From: Synergistaceae bacterium
Lineage (GTDB): Bacteria > Synergistota > Synergistia > Synergistales > Synergistaceae
Direction: 5' to 3'
NCBI GenBank assembly: GCA_021372895.1
Contig: JAJFTP010000002.1
Coordinates: forward strand, 1-59,679
Length of the DNA stretch: 59,679 nucleotides
In this document: positions 16,310-25,815 of the stretch, in pieces
How the letters are laid out: each line of letters begins with the position of its first letter
Numbering within the stretch: the stretch's first letter is position 1
Program-made: the position numbers and the translations under genes
The notes under the pieces: generated by a model
Told to the model about the DNA's origin: nothing
The model's database searches: none
Seen by the model: only the letters and a program-made list of their open reading frames with translations

Positions 16310-17509
16310 CTATCCCGCTATAAATTCCTTTATATCCGCGATATCCTTTACCTGAACGACACGGACGATCTCGCCTTTTTTAAGCTCTACCAGCGCAGGC
16401 ATAGCTGTAAGGCCAAGTTTCTCCGTCATCCTGCTGTTACGGTATCCGTCGATGAAAGCGACCTTTTTGCCGCTTTCTTTCGTATATCTCTCGGCTTCGA
16501 CCTGAAGCGTCACCTGCGCCTGATCTATGCTGGACGTGAAGAGGGCGAAGACATGTTCCGGCTCCGTCAGAACGGAGCGCAGATGCAGTTGTTCGGTGAT
16601 ATAGGCGTATGCGGCCATAGCTGCCACAGCTCCGTCTCCGGCTGCCGTGACGACCTGGCGCAGATACTTGTCTCGGATATCTCCGGCTGCAAAAATACCC
16701 TCTAAAGATGTCTCCATTTTGTCATTGGTGTCGACCCAGCCGCCTTTTGTCTGTCTTACGACCGAACCGGGCTCTCCAAGATATGATACGTTAGGTTCCG
16801 TACCGACAAAGACAAACACGCCGGCGACAGGAAGATCCGATACCTCTCCGGTCTTTACATTTTTAATAACGAGCTTCTCTACGACACCATCGCCCTCTAT
16901 CGACTCAACGACAGTATTCCAGATCGGGACGATCTTAGGGTTCGCCAGAGCCTGCTCCACCGCAAGCCTATCGGCCCTGAATTCATCGCGCCTGTGAATG
17001 ATATATACCTTGGATGCAAAACGGGTCAGGTATCCTGCCTCCTCGACCGCAACGTTTCCGCCGCCGACGACAGCTATCGTCTCATCTTCAAAGAATGCCG
17101 CGTCACAGACGGCACAGTAGCTTACACCGCCTCCGGTGAATTCTGCTTCGCCTGGGCATCCGAGCTTACGGAAGCTTGCTCCCGTAGCGAGGATCACTGC
17201 CTCGGCTTCGATCTCGCCTTTATCCGTCACTACTATCTTGCTGCCGTTGCGAATATCGATCCCCTTCACCGTGCAGTCCCTGAACTCTGTGTTAAAGTGC
17301 TCGGCATGTTTGCGAAATGAAACTCCGAGTTCCGAACCTGTTGAGTGGATAACACCGGGCCAGTTTTCTATTTCATCTGTAATGTTGATCTGGCCTCCTG
17401 CTATCCCCTTTTCGAGAAGAAGGACATCCAGTCCGGCACGGCGGCCGTATATGGCCGAAGTCAAACCTGCAGGTCCGGCTCCTATGATTACGAGTTCTCT
17501 CTTTTCCAA
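16310..17509 (-). CDS. trxB: Thioredoxin reductase fused to a degenerate thioredoxin-like domain
   Basis: A 399-residue protein. Residues 1-310 form a complete low-Mr thioredoxin reductase: FAD motif GAGPAG, redox pair CAVC (Cys132/Cys135), NADPH motif GGGNVAVEEA and ATG/GD flavin motifs. The last 80 residues have a thioredoxin-fold pattern with the cis-proline region (AMPALVELKKGE), but where WCGPC should be the sequence reads FTSSID, so there is no CxxC. It can therefore reduce a separate thioredoxin, while the extra domain is probably a binding or structural module. I chose TTG 17509 (AAGGGG 8 nt upstream) over GTG 17518, whose SD is too close. It ends in a strong terminator. Confidence 0.92.
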   Translation of the reverse strand: MEKRELVIIGAGPAGLTSAIYGRRAGLDVLLLEKGIAGGQINITDEIENWPGVIHSTGSELGVSFRKHAEHFNTEFRDCTVKGIDIRNGSKIVVTDKGEIEAEAVILATGASFRKLGCPGEAEFTGGGVSYCAVCDAAFFEDETIAVVGGGNVAVEEAGYLTRFASKVYIIHRRDEFRADRLAVEQALANPKIVPIWNTVVESIEGDGVVEKLVIKNVKTGEVSDLPVAGVFVFVGTEPNVSYLGEPGSVVRQTKGGWVDTNDKMETSLEGIFAAGDIRDKYLRQVVTAAGDGAVAAMAAYAYITEQLHLRSVLTEPEHVFALFTSSIDQAQVTLQVEAERYTKESGKKVAFIDGYRNSRMTEKLGLTAMPALVELKKGEIVRVVQVKDIADIKEFIAG

Positions 17510-17571
17510 AAAAAACACCCCTTCCGGATTTTCTGATACTCCAGTGATGATGCCTGGATTCTAACGTGTTT

Positions 17572-18417
17572 TTATAATTTTTGCCATATCAGATGACGCA
17601 TGACGCCGCTATAATCAAAAATTCTTTTTTTAAGCACAAGGCAAGGCGGAGCCATATCCTCCAAAGCATAACACTGACTGTCACCGGCTGTTTCAAAACC
17701 TACAAAGCCTCCTGATCTCAAAAAAGGCGGGATCGCGGCGAAGAGCATCCTGTACACTTCAAGACCATCCGCTCCGCCGTCGAGAGCCTCGAGCGGCTCG
17801 TGGTCCCGGACATCATGCATAAGCCCCGCAATTTCCTCCTCAGGTATATACGGAGGATTGGCTGTTATAAAATCAAGCGATCCGTTCTCTATGCCGCATT
17901 TTAACGGGTCCGCAGAGCATATCAGCTCAAGCCTGCCGTCAAGACCGTATAACTTTCTGTTTATTTCAGCCCATTTAAGCGCCTCTTGGCTTGAATCGAC
18001 AGCGACCCCGGAGTAATTCTCATTCTGAAGAAGCAGTGCGATCGCTATGCATCCGCTTCCCGTGCACCAGTCCGCGAAACGCTTCGGACCGGGACATAGT
18101 TTCAGCATCTCCTCTGCGAGGAGCTCCGTCTCCGGCCTGGGGATGAGGCATCCCTCGCCTACTTTAAGGACATATCCGTAAAACTCCGCCTCGCCGATCA
18201 CATAGGAGAGCGGTACATGCCGCAACCTCCGCTCCGCCATAGATAAAACCATATCGCATTCGCGTTTTGGGATATCATCGTCATTTCTGGTTATAAGCAG
18301 CGCCCTGTCTACACTGATAATCTTTGAAACAAGGACATCCGTTACATAAGAAGGCCTGTCGATATTACCTTCGGTCAGCATATCCCTGCATACTCTGCGA
18401 AGTTCAGAGAGCTTCAA
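17572..18417 (-). CDS. prmC: Peptide chain release factor N5-glutamine methyltransferase
   Basis: A 281-residue PrmC, which methylates the glutamine of the GGQ motif in release factors with SAM. The N-terminal helical domain is followed by the class I methyltransferase domain, with SAM loop DWCTGSGCIAIALL and the catalytic NPPYIPEEE motif. It lies 10 nt after prfA, its substrate gene, an arrangement conserved in many bacteria. Confidence 0.95.
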   Translation of the reverse strand: MKLSELRRVCRDMLTEGNIDRPSYVTDVLVSKIISVDRALLITRNDDDIPKRECDMVLSMAERRLRHVPLSYVIGEAEFYGYVLKVGEGCLIPRPETELLAEEMLKLCPGPKRFADWCTGSGCIAIALLLQNENYSGVAVDSSQEALKWAEINRKLYGLDGRLELICSADPLKCGIENGSLDFITANPPYIPEEEIAGLMHDVRDHEPLEALDGGADGLEVYRMLFAAIPPFLRSGGFVGFETAGDSQCYALEDMAPPCLVLKKRIFDYSGVMRHLIWQKL

Positions 18418-18427
18418 TTCCTCTTCC

Positions 18428-19501
18428 TCAGAGAGAAAGCGCCTTCAGTTTTTCCGCCTGGTCCGCATCAGACAGTGCGCGGATAAGCTCGTAGATATCG
18501 CCGTCCAGTATCTGGTCAAGTTTGTACAGGGTCAGGTTTATCCTGTGATCTGTAAGGCGATTCTGCGGGTAGTTATATGTCCTGATACGCTCGGAGCGGT
18601 CACCGGTCCCCACCTGGCCTTTGCGCTCGGCAGCCATGGCGGCGTTCATCCTCTGGAGCTCAGCGGCGTAAAGCTTGGTACGCAGGAACTGCATGGCCTT
18701 AGCTCTATTCTTTATCTGTGAGCGCTCATCCTGGCACGTGACCACAATACCGCTGGGAAGATGCGTTATCCTTACCGCGGAGTCCGTCATGTTGACATGC
18801 TGGCCGCCGGCGCCGCTGGAACGGTACGTATCTATCTTAAGATCCTCAGTCCGGATCTCGACGTCCACTTCTTCAGCTTCCGGCAGAACTGCAACAGTGG
18901 CGGTAGACGTATGGATGCGTCCGCTTGCCTCTGTCTCGGGGACACGCTGTACGCGATGGACACCGCTCTCGAACTTAAGGCTGCTGAAAGCTCCGACGCC
19001 GTCCACACGGAAGACCACTTCCTTGTATCCTCCGATGCCGGTTTCGTTCGCGGATATCAGCTCTGTCTTCCAGTGCTCGCGTTCAGCAAAACGGGTATAC
19101 ATGCGGAAGAGGTCGGCGGCAAAGAGGGCGGCCTCTTCTCCGCCGGCCCCGCCTCTGATCTCTATTATTACGCTCTTGTCGTCGTTCAGATCCTTCGGCA
19201 GCAGCAGCAGCTGTATATGACGCTCAAGCTCCGGGATCTGTTCTTCCAGCAGAGCCAGCTCCTCTTTTGCCAGTTCCGCCATGTCCTCATCGCCGCCTGC
19301 GATCATCTCTTTTGCGTAATTGATGCCTTTTATTACCGCTTCATACCGCATAAAGGCATCGACTATCGGGGCCAGTTCGGAATGTTTCCTGCCCAGCGAC
19401 TGCATCTCCTGGGGGTCGTTCGCCACCTCGGGGATAGACATCCGCTCCTCTATTTCCTTAAAACTTTTCTCTATTTCCTGTAATTTACTCAGAAGTTCCA
19501 T
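18428..19501 (-). CDS. prfA: Peptide chain release factor 1
   Basis: A 357-residue RF1 that reads UAA and UAG. The GGQ loop ([15 protein letters not shown]) contacts the peptidyl transferase centre. The codon-recognition motif is the RF1-type P-x-T (PET in [11 protein letters not shown]), not the SPF of RF2. Length is normal with no frameshift. It starts 3 nt after the DUF1385 stop and is followed by prmC, which modifies its GGQ glutamine. Confidence 0.96.
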   Translation of the reverse strand: MELLSKLQEIEKSFKEIEERMSIPEVANDPQEMQSLGRKHSELAPIVDAFMRYEAVIKGINYAKEMIAGGDEDMAELAKEELALLEEQIPELERHIQLLLLPKDLNDDKSVIIEIRGGAGGEEAALFAADLFRMYTRFAEREHWKTELISANETGIGGYKEVVFRVDGVGAFSSLKFESGVHRVQRVPETEASGRIHTSTATVAVLPEAEEVDVEIRTEDLKIDTYRSSGAGGQHVNMTDSAVRITHLPSGIVVTCQDERSQIKNRAKAMQFLRTKLYAAELQRMNAAMAAERKGQVGTGDRSERIRTYNYPQNRLTDHRINLTLYKLDQILDGDIYELIRALSDADQAEKLKALSL

Positions 19502-19504
19502 GAA

Positions 19505-20440
19505 CTACACCACCTGTGCTGTCTGATTGTCTTTTTCCGGATGGAGCGCCAGATCAAGCGCTGCAAGCGCTACCTCGATCTGGTCGGGGCTTGGGTCCCT
19601 GGTCGTGATGTATTGCAGGGAAAGCGCTGGCATTATGCATATCCTTCCCCACGTATCCGAGTTCGACGCTCCCTTTATAAATTCATAAGATATACCTATC
19701 ACAAAAGGAAGAAGGAGAACCCTGCTTCCGATACGCCAGGCTATGGAACCTCCGCCTATAGCCGAAAAGACTATTATACTTACAAAAATAACCACCAGGA
19801 GGAAAGACGTCCCGCAGCGTCTGTGTATCCTTGAATATCGGGACACTGCTTCCGGGGTCAGTTCAGATCCCTGTTCATAAGCGTTGATAGTCTTATGCTC
19901 CGCGCCGTGGTATTCAAATACACGCCGTATGTCCTTCCACATGCCGATAAGTGCGACATAGCCGATGAAGACCAGCCCGCGCATGACGCCTTCAGCCGCA
20001 TTCTTCCACACATGGGATAAATTGAACAGATATGTGAGGTATTCGGCGACAAACATGGGAAGCGCGATAAAAAGTCCTATCACTGCGAAGATCGCGGCAG
20101 CAATTGATAATGCCATCTCGAGCGGGGAAATCTTATCTTCCTCACCAAGGCTGATCTCAGCTGAGAGGGAAAGGGCCTTCATGCCTATTCTCATCATTTC
20201 AACCATCGTGGCAAATCCGCGGATAACCGGCAGCTTCCATATTCCATGCTTGATCCAGACAGAACCCAGCCATGACTTGAGCCAGATCCTCCCGCCCGGC
20301 TCTCTCACCGCAAGGCCCCAGTGCTCCGGACCTTTCATGAGGACTCCCTCGATAACCGCCTGCCCGCCTACAGGGATCCTATCCCGCTGAACACCTGACA
20401 GAGCGGATACAACTATCTGTATTATAAAAAAAATATTCAT
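19505..20440 (-). CDS. DUF1385 family membrane protein
   Basis: A 311-residue protein with the DUF1385 signature near the N-terminus (PVGGQAVIEGVLMKGPEHW), three or four membrane segments (about residues 110-140, 155-175 and 210-255) and the conserved EYHGAEHKTINAYEQG motif in a loop rich in His and Glu. The function of the family is not established; the His/Glu loop suggests metal binding. Linkage with rpmE, prfA and prmC is conserved across Firmicutes-like genomes. It overlaps thyX by 4 nt (ATGA). Confidence 0.85.
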   Translation of the reverse strand: MNIFFIIQIVVSALSGVQRDRIPVGGQAVIEGVLMKGPEHWGLAVREPGGRIWLKSWLGSVWIKHGIWKLPVIRGFATMVEMMRIGMKALSLSAEISLGEEDKISPLEMALSIAAAIFAVIGLFIALPMFVAEYLTYLFNLSHVWKNAAEGVMRGLVFIGYVALIGMWKDIRRVFEYHGAEHKTINAYEQGSELTPEAVSRYSRIHRRCGTSFLLVVIFVSIIVFSAIGGGSIAWRIGSRVLLLPFVIGISYEFIKGASNSDTWGRICIMPALSLQYITTRDPSPDQIEVALAALDLALHPEKDNQTAQVV

Positions 20441-21129
20441 TCTGAAAGCATTTTCTCCATACTCGGGTAAGGATCGTTACAAGGACGAGCTTCTGCGCAT
20501 GCTCCGCGGGTCACGCAGGAGGGCCCGCAATTTTCAAATATTTCAGGAGCAGTGTTCCTTGCAAGTATGAGCATCCGGCGTGCCAGATCCCTTATCTCCC
20601 ATTGTGCGCGTTTACAGAGACGCAGCTCAAAGAAATGATGCAGCTCCCGCGCGTTCATCGAGACGACGATCCTTGTCTCAGTGCCGTGGGGCAGTATAAA
20701 ACGGGCATCTTCCTTTGTAATACCCATCTCTACAAGTTTTTCATAACAATCCCACGCCTTTTCGATTCCTTTTTTAAATAAAGAGAGTGCCTCAGGATTA
20801 CATTCGATCTCCGGCGGTATGATACATGTCTGCCCTGTCATCCCGACGTAGCGCTGGCTCTGCTGAGAATAGCTTGCCAGCCTGTGGCGGACGAGCTGAT
20901 GTGTCGTAACACGGCTTATGCCTTCTATTGCGAAGGTAAACGAGACATGCTCGAACGGCGACATGTGCCCGGACTCGGCCAGCATGTTTAAAAAAGAAGC
21001 TGTTTTTTCCGCATCAAGCCCATCAAGGATGTCTGCGGCGCCGGAGGGGCTGTAGCACATCCTGGCTGCAGCGGCAACAATTTTTGCCGCATCGGGCGTT
21101 GCTGCAATAAGTTTTACGAAAATAGCCAC
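20437..21129 (-). CDS. thyX: Flavin-dependent thymidylate synthase
   Basis: A 230-residue ThyX making dTMP from dUMP with methylene-tetrahydrofolate, FAD and NADPH. The family motif RHRxxSxxxxSxR is present as RHRLASYSQQSQRYV. The C-terminal ELRLCKRAQWEIR region binds dUMP and FAD. I chose GTG 21129, with GAGGAGG 7 nt upstream; an ATG at 21180 would overlap the upstream terminator region. It is separated from rpmE by a strong terminator. Confidence 0.94.
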   Translation of the reverse strand: MAIFVKLIAATPDAAKIVAAAARMCYSPSGAADILDGLDAEKTASFLNMLAESGHMSPFEHVSFTFAIEGISRVTTHQLVRHRLASYSQQSQRYVGMTGQTCIIPPEIECNPEALSLFKKGIEKAWDCYEKLVEMGITKEDARFILPHGTETRIVVSMNARELHHFFELRLCKRAQWEIRDLARRMLILARNTAPEIFENCGPSCVTRGACAEARPCNDPYPSMEKMLSE

Positions 21130-21183
21130 AGGGATGCCTCCTCGGTCAGAATCATGCCGCAAAACAGGAATTGGGGGCATGAG

Positions 21184-21213
21184 AAAAAAGAGGGGAGCAA
21201 TCTCGCTCCCCTC
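21184..21213 (-). terminator. Intrinsic terminator after rpmE
   Basis: Minus-strand GAGGGGAGC / GCTCCCCTC stem (9 bp, 6-nt loop), followed by six T. It lies 22 nt after the rpmE stop. Confidence 0.92.
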
Positions 21214-21234
21214 GTGGGTAAAAGCTATTATTCG

Positions 21235-21474
21235 CTATTCTTCGGTTGTCTCTTTCGTTGTCTTCTGTCCGTAATTCACGCCTGCGTACTTCTGACGGAA
21301 TTTTTCAAGGCGTCCTGCCTCGATAACGCGGCCTTTCTTGCCGGTGTAGAAAGGATGACATGCATTGCAAACCGAAACTCTCATGTCCCCTGTCGTTGAC
21401 CTGGTTTCGAATGTATTGCCGCAGGCGCAGGTTACCTTGCAGGTCTCATATTTTGGATGTATATCCTTCTTCAA
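21235..21474 (-). CDS. rpmE: 50S ribosomal protein L31, zinc-binding type
   Basis: A 79-residue L31 of the C+ class: cysteines at 16, 18, 36 and 39 (TCACG and VCNACHPFYTG) form the zinc site. The start is TTG with GGAGGTG about 8 nt upstream. The C-terminal tail (KTTKETTEE) is longer and more acidic than usual. It has its own strong promoter (21522-21550) and terminator. In many bacteria C+ L31 acts as a zinc reserve, with a C- paralogue made on starvation; none is seen here. Confidence 0.95.
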   Translation of the reverse strand: MKKDIHPKYETCKVTCACGNTFETRSTTGDMRVSVCNACHPFYTGKKGRVIEAGRLEKFRQKYAGVNYGQKTTKETTEE

Positions 21475-21521
21475 TGTATTGCACCTCCAGATGTTCTTGT
21501 ACGTCTAACATACAATAAGAC

Positions 21522-21550
21522 ATTATATTGCAGGTTTCCGAAAGACGCAA
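21522..21550 (-). promoter_or_regulatory. Promoter of rpmE
   Basis: TTGCGT (21545-21550) and TATAAT (21522-21527) are exactly 17 bp apart, about 48 nt before the start codon. Confidence 0.75.
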
Positions 21551-21624
21551 GTTTTTATTTAGCGGATCAGGGTATCCCGCATTGATCCACATGTCCGGGA
21601 ACGATCCTCACATAATATGTAAAA

Positions 21625-24210
21625 TCAGACTTTGCTGAGAGAATCCCCATGTTTTGGTTCCGCCTTGACAGGAACGCTCAGCACATCGACGCTCTCCATC
21701 ACTGCTACAAGCCGCTTTTCTACTGCATCGGCATCCTTTGCCCAGCATTCGCAGACTATGGAGTCATGTATCTGAAGAACAGGGAATGCCCCCGTAAATT
21801 CATCCGAGAGGACCTTATCAAACCTCATCAGCGCGATCTTCGCGATGTCGGAAGCAGCACTCTGTATCGGAGTATTTACCGCAACTCTGCCTATAGGATC
21901 ATTCCCTCTGCCCTCCACCGTCGATACCTCTGCCAGCGGCCGTATGCGGCCGAAGATAGAACGTGTAAAACCGGCAGCTCTGGCATCCTTCATGCTTTTG
22001 TCAAGATATTCTTTCACCTTCGGCAGAACACTGAAGTACCTCTCCACCATAGAAGCCGCCTGCGGTCTGGGGATACCAAGCCTCCGGCCCAACCCGTGAG
22101 CGCTCATTCCATAGAGCAGCCCGAAATTTACGACCTTGGCGAAACGCCTTTGTTCGGGAGTAATATCCTCCGGCGGCAGGCCGAACACCCAGGAGGCCGT
22201 CTCCATGTGAATGTCGCGTCCTTCCTTAAAAGCCTCTATAAGCCTTTCTTCGCCTGATAAGTGGGCAAGCACGCGAAGCTCGATCTGTGAATAGTCTGCC
22301 GCAACAAATATTTTATCCGGTGCGGACGGGACAAAGCAGTCCCTGAACCTGACTGCCCAGCGTCCAAAGACAGGCATATTCTGCACATTTGGGTCTCTGC
22401 TTGCAAGACGCCCTGTTCCGGTAGACAGATGATCAAAAGTGGAGTGGATGCGGCCGTCGCCATGTGATGAAAGATTGAGGAAAGGCTGTACAAACCCGGA
22501 AAGGATTTTCGTCAGTTCACGATACTCTATCAATTTCGACGGGATGTCGCAGAGCGGCTCGGGAAGCCGCGCCAGTTCTTCAAGCACACTTATGTCGGTC
22601 GAATATCCGGATTTGTTCTTTTTAAAAGGCGGAAGCCTGAGTTTCTCAAACAAAAGCCAACTTACCTGCTTTGGTGAGTTAAGGTTAATCCTCTCCCCTA
22701 TCATATCAGCAAGGTCGGTTTCAATACCTGTGATCTCCGTCTCAAGATCTGATGCCAGAACTGCAAGCCTGTTCCTGTCGATGGGAATACCATTATTTTG
22801 AAGTTTTGCAAGGACAGGACATAGGGGCAGGTCCAGTTCATACATAAGCTTATCAAGCGAATATTCCTTAAGCTGTCGTTCAAATGTATCATACATGCCG
22901 AACAGATCAGAGGCAAGCTCTGCCCCATGCCGGAGCTGACGTCCGATCGTCTTCTCTATGCCAGTTCCGCCCCTGTCAGGATGCAGAAGATAATGTGCTA
23001 TCTCAACGTCCTTGATATGGTGGAACGGCGGCAAGTGCAGCTGATTTTTCACAAGCATTTCGCGATAACCATAAAGCGTCAGTGTCCCTGACTCAGACCA
23101 TTCGGCAAAAGCAGCCGTTTCATCCGCATCGCAAAGCCTCAGACATGCGAAACGGCCATCCCTGGCGGCAAGAAAAAAATTATTCTCTTCTCCTGCAGCG
23201 ATCGCAAGCTCTTTCAATAAAAGTATTTCAGAAAGGTCCGACTTACATGGCGCAGGGACAGCGGAAACATACAGATCCGAGTTGTTTTCCTTATCTCCTC
23301 CATTGACTGCCGGCGCTTTCTGTGACGATTTTAATGTATTTCCGCCTTCTGCTGAAGTTTCAAAGCGCTGCAGCAGTTTCTTAAGCCCAAGTCTTGTGCA
23401 TAGCGGCCTCAATGACTCCATATCAGGCCCGGCGGCAGAAAGCTGCTCAAGAGACACAGCCTCGGTTATCTGCGGTATTATAAGCCCCCTGCTTAAAAAT
23501 ACCAGGTCTCTGTTTTCTTCAAGCTTGGAGCGTCTGCCCTTCGCAATTTCGCCGATATGTTCATAAATACCCTCCAGTGCCCCGTATGACACAATAAGTT
23601 CCCTGGCCGTCTTATCGCCTATTCCCGGGACTCCCGGTATGTTGTCCACAGTGTCGCCTATAAGGGAAAGGTAATCCGCCATTCTGGCGGGCGCAAATCC
23701 GAACTCTGCAGTGAAGTACCCTTCATCGTACAGCCTGAAGTCACTCACGCCCTTAGTCGGGCGTATGACTGATATATCCCCGCTCACTACCTGCAGGAGG
23801 TCCTTGTCGGCAGACAGGATATTCACTTTCCACCCGTCCTCTGCGGCAGAGCAGGCGGTAGAGACGATATAGTCATCCGCTTCGACTCCATCCCTGATAA
23901 AAACTGGTATGCCCATAGCCCTGCTCAACTCTATTATGAGAGGCAACTGTATCTTGAATTCTTCGGGGGTAGGGCGTCTTCCCTCCTTATACGCCTTGAA
24001 GATCTCATGGCGCCTCGTGGGTCCCTTGGGATCGAAGAAAAGACCGATACCATCCCTGCCCCATTTGTCCATGCCTTTGAGCAGCATATTCATAAAACCT
24101 ACGATGGCATTGGTCGGCGTCCCGTCAGAGGCCGCCAATGTCGCAGGAAGAGCGTAAAATCCCCTGAAAGCAAGCCCGTGTCCGTCTATCAAAAACATTT
24201 CCCTCTTCAT
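21625..24210 (-). CDS. polA: DNA polymerase I
   Basis: An 861-residue PolA. The N-terminal 5'-3' nuclease domain (about residues 1-290) has DGHGLAFRGFYA, DDYIVSTAC and GIGDKTAREL. The central 3'-5' exonuclease-like region (about 320-470) lacks the DxE proofreading motif, so it is degenerate as in Taq and Bacillus enzymes. The polymerase domain has motif A DYSQIELRVLAHLSGEE, motif B RRFAKVVNFGLLYG and motif C QIHDSIVCE. The start is uncertain between ATG 24222 and ATG 24210; the latter has GGGATGGG about 7 nt upstream. It is divergent from gltX. Confidence 0.94.
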   Translation of the reverse strand: MKREMFLIDGHGLAFRGFYALPATLAASDGTPTNAIVGFMNMLLKGMDKWGRDGIGLFFDPKGPTRRHEIFKAYKEGRRPTPEEFKIQLPLIIELSRAMGIPVFIRDGVEADDYIVSTACSAAEDGWKVNILSADKDLLQVVSGDISVIRPTKGVSDFRLYDEGYFTAEFGFAPARMADYLSLIGDTVDNIPGVPGIGDKTARELIVSYGALEGIYEHIGEIAKGRRSKLEENRDLVFLSRGLIIPQITEAVSLEQLSAAGPDMESLRPLCTRLGLKKLLQRFETSAEGGNTLKSSQKAPAVNGGDKENNSDLYVSAVPAPCKSDLSEILLLKELAIAAGEENNFFLAARDGRFACLRLCDADETAAFAEWSESGTLTLYGYREMLVKNQLHLPPFHHIKDVEIAHYLLHPDRGGTGIEKTIGRQLRHGAELASDLFGMYDTFERQLKEYSLDKLMYELDLPLCPVLAKLQNNGIPIDRNRLAVLASDLETEITGIETDLADMIGERINLNSPKQVSWLLFEKLRLPPFKKNKSGYSTDISVLEELARLPEPLCDIPSKLIEYRELTKILSGFVQPFLNLSSHGDGRIHSTFDHLSTGTGRLASRDPNVQNMPVFGRWAVRFRDCFVPSAPDKIFVAADYSQIELRVLAHLSGEERLIEAFKEGRDIHMETASWVFGLPPEDITPEQRRFAKVVNFGLLYGMSAHGLGRRLGIPRPQAASMVERYFSVLPKVKEYLDKSMKDARAAGFTRSIFGRIRPLAEVSTVEGRGNDPIGRVAVNTPIQSAASDIAKIALMRFDKVLSDEFTGAFPVLQIHDSIVCECWAKDADAVEKRLVAVMESVDVLSVPVKAEPKHGDSLSKV

Positions 24211-24213
24211 TAT

Positions 24214-24244
24214 TTGACCCATCCCCTGTCTCTTAGGGTATAAT
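24214..24244 (+). promoter_or_regulatory. Possible promoter of gltX
   Basis: Plus-strand TTGACC (24214-24219) and perfect TATAAT (24239-24244) with a long 19-bp spacer. It overlaps the polA start and leaves a gltX leader of about 145 nt. That leader contains a perfect 12-bp palindrome (TTTCATATGAAA, 24296-24307) but no T-box sequence that I can see. Confidence 0.4.
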
Positions 24245-24395
24245 CTCTAGTCGTGCGATGCTGAACTTATCGGGTCCATACCATAACTCATGCAGTTTCA
24301 TATGAAAACAGCACGGCTCGAATTGATTTCGCATAGGTTATAACGTGAATACCGTCCGGCCGTTAATTATTATAGACCATGGGAGGCATAATATA

Positions 24396-25739
24396 ATGAC
24401 AGATAAAGTCCGCGTAAGATTTGCACCCAGCCCTACAGGATCGCTGCACATAGGGGGAGCGCACACGGCCCTCTTTAACTGGCTATGGGCCCGCCACACA
24501 GGCGGGACATTCGTCCTCCGCATAGAGGACACGGATGCGGAGCGCTCGACGGCCGAATATGAAAGGAGCATCCTCGACGGGATGCGGTGGATGGGCTTCG
24601 ACTGGGACGAGGGGCCGGACAAAGGCGGGGATTTCGGACCATACAGGCAGTCCGAGCGTATGGAGTCATACCGCGATTATGCGAACCGGCTGGTCGACAC
24701 CGGACAGGCATATGTCCGGGACGGCGCAATATTTTATAAGGTCCCCTCCGGCAAGCTTATTGCATTTGACGATGCGGTCTACGGACACATAGAGGTTATG
24801 AGCGAAAATGCGTCGGTCAATCAAGACGGCTCAATAAAGGACATCGTCATAATCAAGAGGGACGGAATGCCCACATACAACTACGCGGTGGTCATAGACG
24901 ACTTTACAATGAAGATCAACACTGTAATAAGAGGCGAAGACCACATCATAAATACACCTAAACAGCTGCTCCTCTACGATGCCCTCGGGTTTGAGCCGCC
25001 AAAGTTCGCGCACCTTCCGATGATCCTCGGAAAGGACAAGAAGAAGCTCTCAAAGAGGCAGGGCGCAACGAGCGTCTTTGAATACAGCGACATGGGCTAT
25101 CTTTCCGACGGGGTCTTCAACTTTCTAGCTCTGCTTGGCTGGTCGCCGAGAAACGGGCAGGAGATATTTACGCGCGAGGATGCAGTGAAACTCTTCGATA
25201 TTACAGCCGTAACAAAAAAGCCGGCGGTTCTCGATATGGACAAACTGAACCATATCAACCAGGAGCAGATGAAGATCATGGATCCGATGAAGCTTCTGGG
25301 GATCATCCGCCCGATCTGGCTAAAGATGGGCCTTGACCTCAGTCCGTTCACTGACGAGTACCTTGCGGCAGCCCTCCGCACCATGGGCGGCAGAGGACAG
25401 ACCACCCTGCAGCTCGCGGATTACAGCGACTACTTTATCTCTTTTGATGCGGTAAAGAGGCGCTACGATGCCTCGGAGATCAGCGCCGAACATAGGGATA
25501 TCCTCAAAAAATTCTGCGGAGAGCTCCTCAGTAAGATGGAAGAATGGAAGCCCGATGAGCTTGAGGCCTTTACTAAAGCATGGACAGCGACAAACGGCAG
25601 CAGCATGAAAGAAGTGGCAATGCCGTTACGCTGGGCGTTGACCGGACGCAAGGTCAGCCCGGGCGTCTTCGAAGTCGCGGCGCAGCTTGGCAAAGAAGAG
25701 TGCCGCAGACGGCTTAAATATTACGATTTCGTGGATTGA
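24396..25739 (+). CDS. gltX: Glutamate--tRNA ligase
   Basis: A 447-residue class I aminoacyl-tRNA synthetase charging tRNA-Glu. The HIGH motif appears as HIGG (residues 18-21, in GSLHIGGAHTALFNW) and the KMSKS motif as KKLSKRQGATS (about residue 220). The C-terminal helical anticodon-binding region is slightly short for the family. ATG 24396 was chosen because GGGAGG lies 11 nt upstream and the protein then opens with the usual VRVRFAPSPTG. The presence of glnS next door suggests it need not mischarge tRNA-Gln. Confidence 0.95.
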   Translation: MTDKVRVRFAPSPTGSLHIGGAHTALFNWLWARHTGGTFVLRIEDTDAERSTAEYERSILDGMRWMGFDWDEGPDKGGDFGPYRQSERMESYRDYANRLVDTGQAYVRDGAIFYKVPSGKLIAFDDAVYGHIEVMSENASVNQDGSIKDIVIIKRDGMPTYNYAVVIDDFTMKINTVIRGEDHIINTPKQLLLYDALGFEPPKFAHLPMILGKDKKKLSKRQGATSVFEYSDMGYLSDGVFNFLALLGWSPRNGQEIFTREDAVKLFDITAVTKKPAVLDMDKLNHINQEQMKIMDPMKLLGIIRPIWLKMGLDLSPFTDEYLAAALRTMGGRGQTTLQLADYSDYFISFDAVKRRYDASEISAEHRDILKKFCGELLSKMEEWKPDELEAFTKAWTATNGSSMKEVAMPLRWALTGRKVSPGVFEVAAQLGKEECRRRLKYYDFVD

Positions 25740-25750
25740 GACACTCCGTT

Positions 25751-25792
25751 AAAAAATGGCGCCGCCGTTTAAAAATACATTGGCGGCGCCAT
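25751..25792 (-). terminator. Terminator between convergent gltX and glnS
   Basis: A perfect 11-bp GC-rich stem (ATGGCGCCGCC at 25756-25766 with its complement at 25782-25792). The T-run is on the minus-strand side (25751-25756), so it mainly ends glnS. It may also stop gltX. Confidence 0.85.
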
Positions 25793-25815
25793 GGTTGACG
25801 ATATTGCCGTTGTTT

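Noticed and set aside
21551-21624. Intrinsic terminator after polA
   Set aside because: A GGATCA/TGATCC pairing with inner GGG/CCC exists but no T-run follows, so I do not call it.
24245-24395. T-box riboswitch in the gltX leader
   Set aside because: No T-box core sequence and no terminator/antiterminator pair; only a short palindrome.
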